The position numbers and the translations under genes are program-made. The notes beneath the pieces were generated by a model. That model was not told where the DNA came from. It made no database searches and was given only the letters and a program-made list of their open reading frames with translations. Shown here in pieces: positions 17,694-26,261 of a DNA stretch of 64,000 bases. Every line of letters starts with the position of its first letter. Positions within the stretch are counted from its first letter, which is position 1. Origin of the DNA: JAALKW01 sp963974485 (GTDB lineage: Bacteria > Pseudomonadota > Gammaproteobacteria > Legionellales > Legionellaceae); contig CAXBBS010000006.1 in NCBI GenBank assembly GCA_963974485.1, positions 67,685 through 131,684 of the forward strand, read 5' to 3'.

Positions 17694-18506
17694 ATGGAAC
17701 GCGTCAAACCTTTTCTCAAGTGGGCTGGTGGAAAATACCGTTGTATGCACCACGTGCTTCATGCGCTCCCAAAGGCCGAACGTCTCGTGGAACCGTTTAC
17801 CGGCTCAGGCGCTGTGTTTTTAAATGCTCCGCACACCGACTATTTACTCGGCGAGGTTAACGCAGATCTTGTCTCACTTTACGAGCATGTAAAACACCAC
17901 GGTCAAGTATTTATTGATGACTGTGAGCGTCTTTTTTGTGATATAAACAATCAAGAAAAGCAATACTATAAATTTAGAGTTGAATTTAACCACACACCCC
18001 TCAACACACAGCGACGCGCAGTTTTATTTTTATATCTCAATCGCCACGGCTACAACGGCTTATGCCGATACAATTTGGCCGGAGGCTACAACGTCCCCTT
18101 TGGGCGTTATAAAAAACCTTATTTTCCCAGAAAAGAACTGCTGTTTTTTCATCAAAAAAGCCAGAACACCCACTTTATTCAAGCAGATTTTAGACAAACG
18201 TTTTTACACAGCAAGCCCGGTGATATTATCTATTGCGATCCACCTTATGTGCCGCTCTCTAAAACCAGTCAGTTTACAGCATACACCCGCCAAAAATTTG
18301 GTGACGCCGAGCAAATTGCCTTAACAGATCTTGCCATGCAAACGTCTAAAAACGGGATTCCCGTGATTATATCTAACCACGATACGCCTTTTACCCGTGA
18401 ATTATACCACACAGCTAATATTACGTCGTTTCCCGTACGTCGCAATATTAGCTGCAAAGGTCGAGCGCGCATGTCAGTTCGTGAATTAATTGCTATTTTT
18501 ACTTAA
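17694..18506 (+). CDS. dam: DNA adenine methylase (GATC)
   Basis: A 270-residue D12-class N6-adenine methyltransferase that methylates GATC and guides mismatch repair and replication control. The N-terminal target block FLKWAGGK, the AdoMet-binding FTGSGAVF and the catalytic DPPY motif (in IYCDPPYVPL) are all intact, in the order of the alpha group. Full length. It is separated from the DamX-like gene by 17 kb, unlike the E. coli dam-damX arrangement. There is no cognate restriction gene nearby, so it is a solitary housekeeping methylase. Confidence 0.95.
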   Translation: MERVKPFLKWAGGKYRCMHHVLHALPKAERLVEPFTGSGAVFLNAPHTDYLLGEVNADLVSLYEHVKHHGQVFIDDCERLFCDINNQEKQYYKFRVEFNHTPLNTQRRAVLFLYLNRHGYNGLCRYNLAGGYNVPFGRYKKPYFPRKELLFFHQKSQNTHFIQADFRQTFLHSKPGDIIYCDPPYVPLSKTSQFTAYTRQKFGDAEQIALTDLAMQTSKNGIPVIISNHDTPFTRELYHTANITSFPVRRNISCKGRARMSVRELIAIFT

Positions 18507-18518
18507 AAAATACGTGTG

Positions 18519-18743
18519 TTACATAATACGACAGCTAGAAACTTCTTCTTTCGGCGTCACTGGTATTTCCGTTAGTTTAGCTTTCATCTGGGATGGTAGG
18601 AACATACGGTGAGAATGATCGTGTCTCAGCGTCGCAGCTGTTGCTTCAGCTTTCGAATGAATCTCGCTTGTATTTTTTTCTTTAGCAAACATAGCCCCTG
18701 GAACAGAGAAGGCTGAGTTTTTACTAGGTATAAGGCTTAACAT
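18519..18743 (-). CDS. Small protein of 74 aa, C-terminal CaaX-like motif
   Basis: No family recognised. The start is well supported: AAGGAG lies eight bases before the ATG at 18743. The sequence is polar with a His-rich centre (LRHDHSHRMF) and no membrane segment. It ends Ser-Ser-Cys-Arg-Ile-Met-stop, which fits the C-a-a-X pattern used by eukaryotic farnesyl/geranylgeranyl transferases (Cys at -4, aliphatic at -2, Met last). Some Legionella effectors exploit such motifs. One short motif can arise by chance. It is convergent with dam (12-nt gap) and follows the first MFS gene on the same strand by 21 nt, so it may be the last gene of that operon. Confidence 0.6.
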   Translation of the reverse strand: MLSLIPSKNSAFSVPGAMFAKEKNTSEIHSKAEATAATLRHDHSHRMFLPSQMKAKLTEIPVTPKEEVSSCRIM

Positions 18744-18764
18744 ATAACGTACTCCTTAAAAAAA

Positions 18765-20075
18765 TTACTGCAGGGTATTATTTTTTGCATGCGCATGCGT
18801 TTCTTTTAAGAAAAAGGTTAAAATTGCAGCAATAAAAATACCTATAGGAATCACAGCCATCGCAACTTGGTAGTCTGCTGCCGTATATAAGGCTCTGATT
18901 TGGTTTGAGTCTAACATATTCGTAGCTATATTGTTACCATGTCGTTTAACAACGCACCAGTCTAAGACCCAACCCACCAAGGGTTGTAAAACAATCGCGC
19001 CAAGCATCACACACATATTGGTCATTGCAATGGCTGTACCACCGGCTTCTCGCGGACTCAGCTCACGGCCCACAGCAAAAACAATCGCTTGCACACTATA
19101 AAGGCAGCCTAGCGCAAACATCAGGGCATATAACATTGAGATACTGAGATGAGGTGAATATAAAATAACGAGCATAACAATACACGCACCGAAAGCACCA
19201 ATACGCATGGGCAACTTACGTTGCCTTAACCGATCCGATAAATAGCCCCATAACGGCGCACCCACAGTGCAGCCCATAAATAAAATTGAATTTGAAAATT
19301 CGGCCGATGCCAGCGACATGCCATGCGCATGTGATAAATACGGTATACCCCAGAGCTCAGCAAAGACTGTGGTTGGCAAATAAATCAAACAACCATAGCC
19401 CCCATTAATCCAAATTTGTTGATTGGTTAATATAATTTTAAAATCAACAAACAACTGACTAAAATTAGATACAGTACCGCCATCGGTCCCTACATCTTTC
19501 TTTTTGTCTCGAATTCCAAACCATAAGACAACCAGCAAGGCAATCCCAAAGAGCGCTGTTAAATTCACAGCATGCTGCCAACCCACCTGTTCAACCATCG
19601 CCCCGAGTATATTATCGCCCAACATTGCACCGATGGTTCCAAGCGCTGACGCCAAGCCTGCAACCAAAGCCAATCTATCTTCAGGTAACCAAATCGTTGC
19701 AAGTTTTAACACACCGACAAAAGCAAACGCCGAACCAAACCCTGTCAAAAATCGTCCGGCGGCAGCCAGGCTTACGAGATCGGTTGCTGCAAAAAACCAC
19801 ATGCCTAACACAGATACAGCGCAGGCCATGGTTAATAACCGCCGAGGACCCCAACGATCCATTAAGACGCCGACAGGCAACTGCATGGGAACATAAGAAT
19901 AATAATAAAACGACGAAAAAACACCAAACCCCATCGCTGATAAACTAAAGTGCTGGCGCAAAGCAGGCTCCATCACGCTTGGGGTGATACGTAAAAAATA
20001 CTCATACGAATAAAACAAAGCGCCAATCATGCAAATAAGCCAAGGAATCACGACGCTTTTTTTGAGCTTAACCAC
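18765..20075 (-). CDS. MFS transporter, paralogue 1 of 3
   Basis: A 436-residue major facilitator with twelve membrane segments. Motif A is visible as GVLMDRWGPRRLL between helices 2 and 3. The start is GTG at 20075 with AAGGAG eight bases upstream. Long blocks are identical to paralogue 3, for example GRFLTGFGSAFAFVGVLKLA and TIWLPEDRLALVAGLA. The related Legionella and Coxiella carriers include phagosomal nutrient transporters, but the substrate cannot be inferred. It is the downstream-most of three MFS genes in one direction. Confidence 0.88.
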   Translation of the reverse strand: MVKLKKSVVIPWLICMIGALFYSYEYFLRITPSVMEPALRQHFSLSAMGFGVFSSFYYYSYVPMQLPVGVLMDRWGPRRLLTMACAVSVLGMWFFAATDLVSLAAAGRFLTGFGSAFAFVGVLKLATIWLPEDRLALVAGLASALGTIGAMLGDNILGAMVEQVGWQHAVNLTALFGIALLVVLWFGIRDKKKDVGTDGGTVSNFSQLFVDFKIILTNQQIWINGGYGCLIYLPTTVFAELWGIPYLSHAHGMSLASAEFSNSILFMGCTVGAPLWGYLSDRLRQRKLPMRIGAFGACIVMLVILYSPHLSISMLYALMFALGCLYSVQAIVFAVGRELSPREAGGTAIAMTNMCVMLGAIVLQPLVGWVLDWCVVKRHGNNIATNMLDSNQIRALYTAADYQVAMAVIPIGIFIAAILTFFLKETHAHAKNNTLQ

Positions 20076-20096
20076 CTTATCTTCTCCTTCGAGTTG

Positions 20097-21365
20097 CTAA
20101 GATTTTTCTGGCTCTGGATCTTTTAAGAAAAAACCAATCACCATCACTAATACAAGTGATAAGGGTAGCACGAGAAGTGCTCGTTGATAATCAGAGATAT
20201 GATACATCATCGCACCAGCTGACTCAGCTTGCGTAGTAGAGTAATCTAGTAAAAACCCAACCAAAGGCTGAAAAATCACCGCGCCAAGGGTCACAATCAT
20301 ATTCACAGCAGCAAAGACAGTCCCGGATAGCTCAGCCCCACTACGTTCTTTTGCCATCACAAAAACAATGATTTCTGTTCCACTAAACACACCGTATAAA
20401 AACAGCAACACCAGTAAACTTGTGTATGACAGATGAGGTACATACAACACAGCTGCAATACACAGTAAAGCACAAAACGCCCCAAGGACAAGTGGTCGTG
20501 TGCGCCGCCCAGTTCGATCAGACCAATACCCACTTAATGGCGCACCAACGGCCCACCCCAGAAACATGGCTGAGACAACTTTAGCGGCTTCCATTTTGGT
20601 TAAATGATGTGCTTGCTCGAGGTATGATTTTCCCCATAACTCCCCAAAAACAGAAAGCGAAGTATATAACGATGCCCCAACCAAACCAATCAACCAAACT
20701 TCGCGCGAAATTAAAACACGCCAAACCTGATTCAAAAAACATTTGAGCGATTTTTTACATTCATGTTCACGTCCAGGAGCGTCACGCACAATGAGTAAGA
20801 TCAAGACCGTTAAAACAGCACCTGCAATCACGGTGAGCATTAAGACTTTATCGAGCGCCATCGTTGCAGCGAACTCAGTAAGCTTAACACCACCGTACAT
20901 CAATCCAAACATGCCAAGCGCCGTCATAAGCCCTGTTGCTAATGAAAAATAACGCTTAGGAAGCCAGTGTGTCAGTAAGGTTAAAACCCCAACAAAAGCA
21001 AATGACGAACCAAATCCAACGAGAAAACGTCCAATTCCTGCAATATATAGCGACGAAAAATTCATAAATAAATATGAACCAAACGTGCAACATAAACAAG
21101 CAAATGACAGTAATTTACGTGGACCAAAGCGATCGATCAGCATGCCAACCGGAAGCTGCATCGGTGAATAGGCAAAGTAATAGAGTACAGCTAATTGCCC
21201 AAAGGTTGTGGCTGAAATATGACCGAAAGCTTCACTTAGCTCGCCCTGCAACGTTCCTGGTAAGATACGAAGTAAAAACTCGTAACAATAAAAGAACGCT
21301 GCAATAAGACAAACAGTAATACCAAAGATTAAGTGCTTACGACTCTTTAGGATTACATCCTGCAT
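20097..21365 (-). CDS. MFS transporter, paralogue 2 of 3
   Basis: A 422-residue twelve-helix carrier of the same subfamily, more diverged than the flanking two. Motif A is GMLIDRFGPRKLL, and GRFLVGFGSSFAFVGVLTLL parallels the others. Its ATG (21365) lies 29 nt inside the upstream gene and has AAGGAG ten bases before it, within that gene's coding sequence, which argues for translational coupling. Substrate unknown. The C-terminus lacks the KETHAHA tail shared by the flanking copies. Confidence 0.88.
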   Translation of the reverse strand: MQDVILKSRKHLIFGITVCLIAAFFYCYEFLLRILPGTLQGELSEAFGHISATTFGQLAVLYYFAYSPMQLPVGMLIDRFGPRKLLSFACLCCTFGSYLFMNFSSLYIAGIGRFLVGFGSSFAFVGVLTLLTHWLPKRYFSLATGLMTALGMFGLMYGGVKLTEFAATMALDKVLMLTVIAGAVLTVLILLIVRDAPGREHECKKSLKCFLNQVWRVLISREVWLIGLVGASLYTSLSVFGELWGKSYLEQAHHLTKMEAAKVVSAMFLGWAVGAPLSGYWSDRTGRRTRPLVLGAFCALLCIAAVLYVPHLSYTSLLVLLFLYGVFSGTEIIVFVMAKERSGAELSGTVFAAVNMIVTLGAVIFQPLVGFLLDYSTTQAESAGAMMYHISDYQRALLVLPLSLVLVMVIGFFLKDPEPEKS

Positions 21366-22653
21366 GTGCGTGAGTCTCCTTCAAAAAGAATGTTAGAATA
21401 GCCGCACAAAATACACCGATAGGAATCACAGCCATCGCTAACTGATAATCACTGGCTGTGTACAGTTCTCGTAGTTGGTCGCTGGTTAATGCATGTAAGG
21501 CCACGTCCCCTACGTGACGCGCGCGTACGCTCCAATCAAGTAAGTGACCGATTAAAGGTTGTAACAGCATCGCACCAAGCATCACAAACATATTCGTGGT
21601 TGCAATCGCAGTACCGCCGGCTTCTTGTGGGCTTAATTCTCGACCGACAGCAAACACAACCGCTTGCACACTATAAAAAAGCCCCAAAATAAACATGGCA
21701 ATATTGAGCGAGTGACCGCTTAAGCCTGGCAGATACAAAATCACGGTCATAAGAACACCTGCTCCTACAGCACCGATAAACATCGGTAAGCGTCGTTGCT
21801 TGATTTTGTCAGAAAAATAACCCCAAAGTGGCGCACCTACGGTGAAGCCCATAAACACAAGTGAGTTAGAAAATTGTGCTGCGGCAGGATCCATGCCATG
21901 GGCATGCGCTAAATAAGGTATACCCCATAATTCAGCAAACACCGTGGTTGGTAAATAAATCAAGCAACCAAACCCACCGTTAATCCAAATTTGCTTATTT
22001 TTAAGAATAATTTTGAGATCAAAAAAACCACGGTCTAACGTTTCAACGGTCCCGCCATCTTGGTCCAATTTGTCTTTATTATCGTGAATACCAAACCATA
22101 GTACGGCAATCACTCCCAAACCAAAAATAGCGGTGTAATTAACAGCGCTTTGCCATCCCAGCTGTTCAACCATCGCACCTAATAGGTTATCGCCAATCAT
22201 AGCTCCTACTGTTCCAAGCGCTGCTGCAAGTCCCGCAACCAAAGCTAACCTATCTTCAGGAAGCCAGATTGTCGCCAATTTCAAGACGCCAACAAACGCA
22301 AAAGCCGAACCAAAACCGGTTAGAAAACGACCCGCGGTTGCAATATTTACAACCTGGGTACTACCTAATAGCCACATACCGAGTACAGACAACGTACATG
22401 CAAGGGTTAATAATCGTCGTGGTCCATAACGGTCCATTAACACGCCGACCGGTAGTTGCATCGGTACGTAGGCATAATAATAAAACGCAGAAAACAAACC
22501 AAAACCTGTCGCAGAAAGCCCAAAGTGCTGGCGAAGCGGCATTTCCATGACGCTCGGTGTAATACGTAGGATATACTCATAGGAATAGAATAATGCTCCA
22601 AGAGCACAAATCAACCAAGGTATTAAACTCGCTTTCTTATTACGTAACAACAT
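21337..22653 (-). CDS. MFS transporter, paralogue 3 of 3
   Basis: A 438-residue twelve-helix carrier, first of the three in transcription order. Motif A is GVLMDRYGPRRLL. Sequence and length follow paralogue 1 closely, down to the C-terminal LKETHAHA, so one of the outer pair is a fairly recent duplicate. Start ATG 22653 has AAGGAG six bases upstream. Malic enzyme lies 14 nt upstream on the same strand, so malic enzyme and the carriers may share a transcript; an organic-acid or amino-acid substrate would fit but is not shown. Confidence 0.88.
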   Translation of the reverse strand: MLLRNKKASLIPWLICALGALFYSYEYILRITPSVMEMPLRQHFGLSATGFGLFSAFYYYAYVPMQLPVGVLMDRYGPRRLLTLACTLSVLGMWLLGSTQVVNIATAGRFLTGFGSAFAFVGVLKLATIWLPEDRLALVAGLAAALGTVGAMIGDNLLGAMVEQLGWQSAVNYTAIFGLGVIAVLWFGIHDNKDKLDQDGGTVETLDRGFFDLKIILKNKQIWINGGFGCLIYLPTTVFAELWGIPYLAHAHGMDPAAAQFSNSLVFMGFTVGAPLWGYFSDKIKQRRLPMFIGAVGAGVLMTVILYLPGLSGHSLNIAMFILGLFYSVQAVVFAVGRELSPQEAGGTAIATTNMFVMLGAMLLQPLIGHLLDWSVRARHVGDVALHALTSDQLRELYTASDYQLAMAVIPIGVFCAAILTFFLKETHAHAGCNPKES

Positions 22654-22667
22654 AAATTCTCCTTAAT

Positions 22668-23909
22668 TTAAATACGTTCTTGATTGAGCGTACCTACACC
22701 ACTTGCTACGGCAGCGTCAGCTACCGCTTTGGGTACGCACGTTCTCAAGCGTGGGTCGATCGGTTTAGGTAGAATATATTCTGGCCCAAACTCCCAGTGC
22801 TTCACACCAGGATAGTTACGTTTAACTTCTTCAGGCACAGGTTCGTGTACCAGGTTCCGAATGGCTTCAACCGCGGCCATTTGCATGGCCTGGTTAATAC
22901 ATGTGGCGCGTGCATCAAGTGCACCTCTAAAAATATACGGGAAACACAACACATTGTTTACTTGATTTGGATAATCACTTCGCCCCGTTGCTAAGATCAA
23001 ATCAGAACGTACTTCTCGCGCAAGCTCTGGACGAATCTCAGGGTTAGGATTTGATAAAGCAAATAAAATGGCTTTCGGTGCCATACAATTTAACAGTGCC
23101 GGCGTTAACAAATCAGGTTTTGCAACACCAATAAACACATCGGCATCAACCAAAGCTTCTTCTAACGTTCGCGCCTCAGACGTGGTCGCAAAAGCAAATT
23201 TGTAAGCATTCAAATCTTCTCGACCGACATGAATCACACCTTTGCTGTCTAATAACAGCATGTTTGCTTTGTTGGCCCCTAAAGCCACTAATAAGCGCAT
23301 GGAAGCAATACCAGCAGCCCCGGCACCAATGCAAACAATTTTAGCGTTTTCTAATGTCTTGCCTTGGACTTCAAGCGCATTTAATAACCCCGCTGCAACC
23401 ACAATCGCTGTACCGTGTTGATCATCATGAAACACGGGGATATTAAGCTGTTCAATTAACGCTTGTTCTATCTCAAAACATTCAGGCGCTTTGATATCTT
23501 CAAGATTGATTGCCCCAAACGTAGGAGCAATGCATTTTGCAGCGGCAATAAATGCTTGGGGATCAGCGGCATCCATTTCGATATCAAATACGTCTACATC
23601 AGCAAACTGCTTAAACAAAACAGCTTTACCTTCCATTACAGGCTTACTTGCCAAGGGTCCTGTATCACCTAAACCAAGCACAGCCGTTCCATTAGTCATC
23701 ACCGCGACCAAGTTTCCTTTAGCCGTATACCGATAAGCATCTTCTGGATTGGCTTGGATTGCTAAAACAGGTTGAGCAACACCAGGCGTATAAGCCAAAG
23801 ATAAATCATCCTGGGAGTCTGTTGGTTTTGTAACCTTGATCGAGAGTTTTCCAGGCGTAGGAAAGGCATGATAGTGTAAGGCGCGTTGCTTTAATAAGTC
23901 ATCATTCAA
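22668..23909 (-). CDS. maeB: NAD(P)-dependent malic enzyme, short form
   Basis: Oxidative decarboxylation of malate to pyruvate with NAD(P). The 413-residue enzyme has the malic N-domain (LAYTPGVAQPVL, FDIEMDAADP, NIPVFHDDQHGTAIV with the metal-binding Asp residues) and the NAD-binding domain (IVCIGAGAAGIASMRLLVAL). The phosphotransacetylase-like C-terminal half of E. coli MaeB is absent, as in many shorter bacterial forms. The start appears to be TTG at 23909 with only a weak GAAG; no ATG in frame gives the family N-terminus. It leads the possible transcript with the three MFS genes. Confidence 0.92.
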   Translation of the reverse strand: MNDDLLKQRALHYHAFPTPGKLSIKVTKPTDSQDDLSLAYTPGVAQPVLAIQANPEDAYRYTAKGNLVAVMTNGTAVLGLGDTGPLASKPVMEGKAVLFKQFADVDVFDIEMDAADPQAFIAAAKCIAPTFGAINLEDIKAPECFEIEQALIEQLNIPVFHDDQHGTAIVVAAGLLNALEVQGKTLENAKIVCIGAGAAGIASMRLLVALGANKANMLLLDSKGVIHVGREDLNAYKFAFATTSEARTLEEALVDADVFIGVAKPDLLTPALLNCMAPKAILFALSNPNPEIRPELAREVRSDLILATGRSDYPNQVNNVLCFPYIFRGALDARATCINQAMQMAAVEAIRNLVHEPVPEEVKRNYPGVKHWEFGPEYILPKPIDPRLRTCVPKAVADAAVASGVGTLNQERI

Positions 23910-23962
23910 AATAGCTTCTCGCTTCTCGTTAATTAAACATGCAAAGTATAAAAACCACGCAT

Positions 23963-23990
23963 AAAAATAAGGCGCTTATCCTTTGCGCCT
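23963..23990 (-). terminator. Intrinsic terminator of rpmE
   Basis: On the minus strand AGGCGC and GCGCCT (23985-23990 and 23970-23975) form a stem around a 9-nt loop, followed by TATTTTTATG. Confidence 0.75.
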
Positions 23991-24039
23991 ATATTTTATA
24001 TATACTACGTGATTGACTACATCATTTTTTAGCTGCTTA

Positions 24040-24249
24040 TTACTTAGAAGCAGATTTGATATTATAACGATCTTGGAAACGCTTAACACGTCCTCCAGTA
24101 TCTGTTACTCGTTGCTGTCCTGTATAGAACGGATGACATTGAGAACAAACTTCAACGTTTAAATCTTCACATAACGTAGATCTTGTTTCAAAGGTATGCC
24201 CACAACTGCAAAGCACTTTAATCACTTCATAATCTGGATGAATCGACAT
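24040..24249 (-). CDS. rpmE: 50S ribosomal protein L31 (zinc-binding form)
   Basis: A 69-residue large-subunit protein at the subunit bridge. The four zinc ligands of the C+ form are present: CSC near residues 14-16 and CSQC near 35-38 (in VEVCSQCHPFYTG). The stretch PFYTGQQR is family-typical. Its own terminator follows and a spacer of about 120 nt precedes it. No C- (zinc-free) paralogue is in the window. Confidence 0.96.
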   Translation of the reverse strand: MSIHPDYEVIKVLCSCGHTFETRSTLCEDLNVEVCSQCHPFYTGQQRVTDTGGRVKRFQDRYNIKSASK

Positions 24250-24297
24250 TGCTAAAACTCTCTTAATAATATAGTTATCACTAAACAGGCACTAAGC

Positions 24298-24336
24298 GTG
24301 GCATTCTACCATGCACACAAAAAAAATCAATGCCAC
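24298..24336. repeat. Inverted repeat with poly-A/T loop between nfrB and rpmE
   Basis: GTGGCATT (24298-24305) is inverted at 24329-24336, with a run of eight A in the 23-nt loop. It could end the nfrB transcript or control rpmE; the loop position of the T-run on the minus strand is unusual for a terminator. Confidence 0.4.
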
Positions 24337-24372
24337 TCTTTTTCTTCCTCCCATAAACAACGCGTTTAAACG

Positions 24373-26247
24373 TTAATTACTTGGGTTTATCAATACAAAA
24401 CTCACTTTACCATCAGAAAAACGACGTTTTGCCGAGGCTATTAATATTTCATTGGTGGGATCGTCGAGTCCCAAGGTTAAATTTTGTGTTGGCTCATCGA
24501 AAGCAATCAAAAACAAGCCCGCTTTTGAGAGCCAGCGCATATGCTTCTTTGATATCAACATTTTACACGCCTCTCTGGCCTTTTCAAGCTGGCTACGAGG
24601 GAAGAGTTGCAATGCATATTGCTTACCTAGCCATGGGAATAAATCATGTTGTGTAATCATACCAAGCCGTACCAAAGCGTCACCTAGCCGCTCCCCTGTT
24701 TTTTTATGTTGAAGCAAAGCCTCATGCAACTGAGTCTCGGTGATTAATCCATCTTCCAGTAATAAATCACCGATGCGTCGCTTGAACGGTACGAGAATAT
24801 GCCTACCAGGAAATTGATGCTCTGTTTTATCCCACGCCACGGGCTTCGCTTGTTTACGAGGATTGATCGAGACAAAATATAATCGATACGCACGAATCAA
24901 GGCATGTAAATTCAATAAATTACCATACGCTGCACGTAGAAGCGTTAAACTTGCAGCAACGTTTCCATAGACACGACGTGTAGCAATAATGCGCTGAAGC
25001 AAGCGCATACACATCATAAACGTACCGATTAAAATTAGCTTCCATACCCAAGAATGCATATTAAACTGCTCTTGTAAGACTGGATAGCTTGGATGATTAA
25101 CCGTCCCCACTTCATACACAAGCCAAAATATCAATAAAAAATAAGCAGCTCCATTAATAAAATGCGTAATAAATGCTTTTCTATCATGTATCAATGAATA
25201 ACGAAGACGCCATGACTTGGGCCAAGCCGAATGCTCCCATTCTTGAAAAACAATCCCAATGATCCAACGTGATTTTTGACGAACCGCTTGAAAATAATTC
25301 TGAGGAAACATCGCACGTGTAGCTACATGCTCTTTCACTTTTTTTTGTATATATTTTTTTTTAAAAAAACCTCGTTTCACCCATTTTGTTCTTAGAATAT
25401 ATTGCGTTAAAAAAATAGGCTTAAAACCCAAGGCTCGTATTTTAAACGAGGTTCGATAATCCTCTGTTAGCGAGTTTTCTTCAAACGGGCAATCACCCGA
25501 CTCTGCACCCAAAGCAGTGATTGCACGACGTGAAAAAGCGGTGCCAACACCGGCTGATGGCACATGCAATTTAAGGGCCTCACGAACAATAATATTTTTG
25601 GTATGCGCCTCTGCAAACTCATCGGCATAGAGCCAATGCGTAAAGTTTCTATGCGAAACTTCCAGAGGAAACACAGGTATTTGAATCATATCTTTACGTG
25701 GGATTAAATAATTATATAACTTAAACGATAGAGGATGGATCACATCTTCCGAATCATGAAATAGAATAATATCAAACATCTGGCCACACTCATCTTCACG
25801 TTGTTTGACCGCTCGATACAACTGATTCAAATTGGCTGCTTTATTTGTCGGACCAGGGGCATCACCTATCACGCAATGTACATGTTTATCATGTGTGGCA
25901 ACCGCTTCAACCTCAGCAATGGTCTGCGGATCATTCGGATACAACCCAACAAACATAACATAATTATCATAATCAATTGAGCTGCAATTATGTCGTAACA
26001 TATTGCCAATAATATTGGCTTCATGCCAACAAGGCACAAGGACAGCAATTGATTTTTCTGGCGAAGATAACAATTGCTCATAGGTTAACGGCTGATAAGA
26101 GCGCTGCTTCCACAAACGATATGGCCATCGAATCCAATAAAAAACATCAAAAAATAAATCATCTAAACCAGAAATAATAAACAATATTGCCAGAGCAATT
26201 AGCATGAACCACATAAATAAATAAAGCGTTAGTATCATATCATGCAT
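24373..26247 (-). CDS. nfrB: NfrB-type processive glycosyltransferase with MshEN c-di-GMP-binding tail
   Basis: A 624-residue inner-membrane GT2 enzyme homologous to E. coli NfrB, once known only as part of the phage N4 receptor and now as an exopolysaccharide synthase. Membrane segments lie at the N-terminus (about 5-28) and around 350-440. The processive GT2 hallmarks are present: PTNKAANLN, a D-x-D-like HDSEDV, the catalytic TED in SLTEDYR, and QKSRW. Residues from about 490 form an MshEN domain (RIGDLLLEDGLITETQLHEA and LGDALVRLGMI), the c-di-GMP-binding pattern. It lies 14 nt after nfrA. Somewhat shorter than the E. coli protein. Confidence 0.85.
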   Translation of the reverse strand: MHDMILTLYLFMWFMLIALAILFIISGLDDLFFDVFYWIRWPYRLWKQRSYQPLTYEQLLSSPEKSIAVLVPCWHEANIIGNMLRHNCSSIDYDNYVMFVGLYPNDPQTIAEVEAVATHDKHVHCVIGDAPGPTNKAANLNQLYRAVKQREDECGQMFDIILFHDSEDVIHPLSFKLYNYLIPRKDMIQIPVFPLEVSHRNFTHWLYADEFAEAHTKNIIVREALKLHVPSAGVGTAFSRRAITALGAESGDCPFEENSLTEDYRTSFKIRALGFKPIFLTQYILRTKWVKRGFFKKKYIQKKVKEHVATRAMFPQNYFQAVRQKSRWIIGIVFQEWEHSAWPKSWRLRYSLIHDRKAFITHFINGAAYFLLIFWLVYEVGTVNHPSYPVLQEQFNMHSWVWKLILIGTFMMCMRLLQRIIATRRVYGNVAASLTLLRAAYGNLLNLHALIRAYRLYFVSINPRKQAKPVAWDKTEHQFPGRHILVPFKRRIGDLLLEDGLITETQLHEALLQHKKTGERLGDALVRLGMITQHDLFPWLGKQYALQLFPRSQLEKAREACKMLISKKHMRWLSKAGLFLIAFDEPTQNLTLGLDDPTNEILIASAKRRFSDGKVSFVLINPSN

Positions 26248-26261
26248 CGTGTATATCCTTA

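Noticed and set aside
19504..19948. Plus-strand frames opposite the MFS genes
   Set aside because: Shadows of membrane-protein codons; no ribosome sites and no plausible products.
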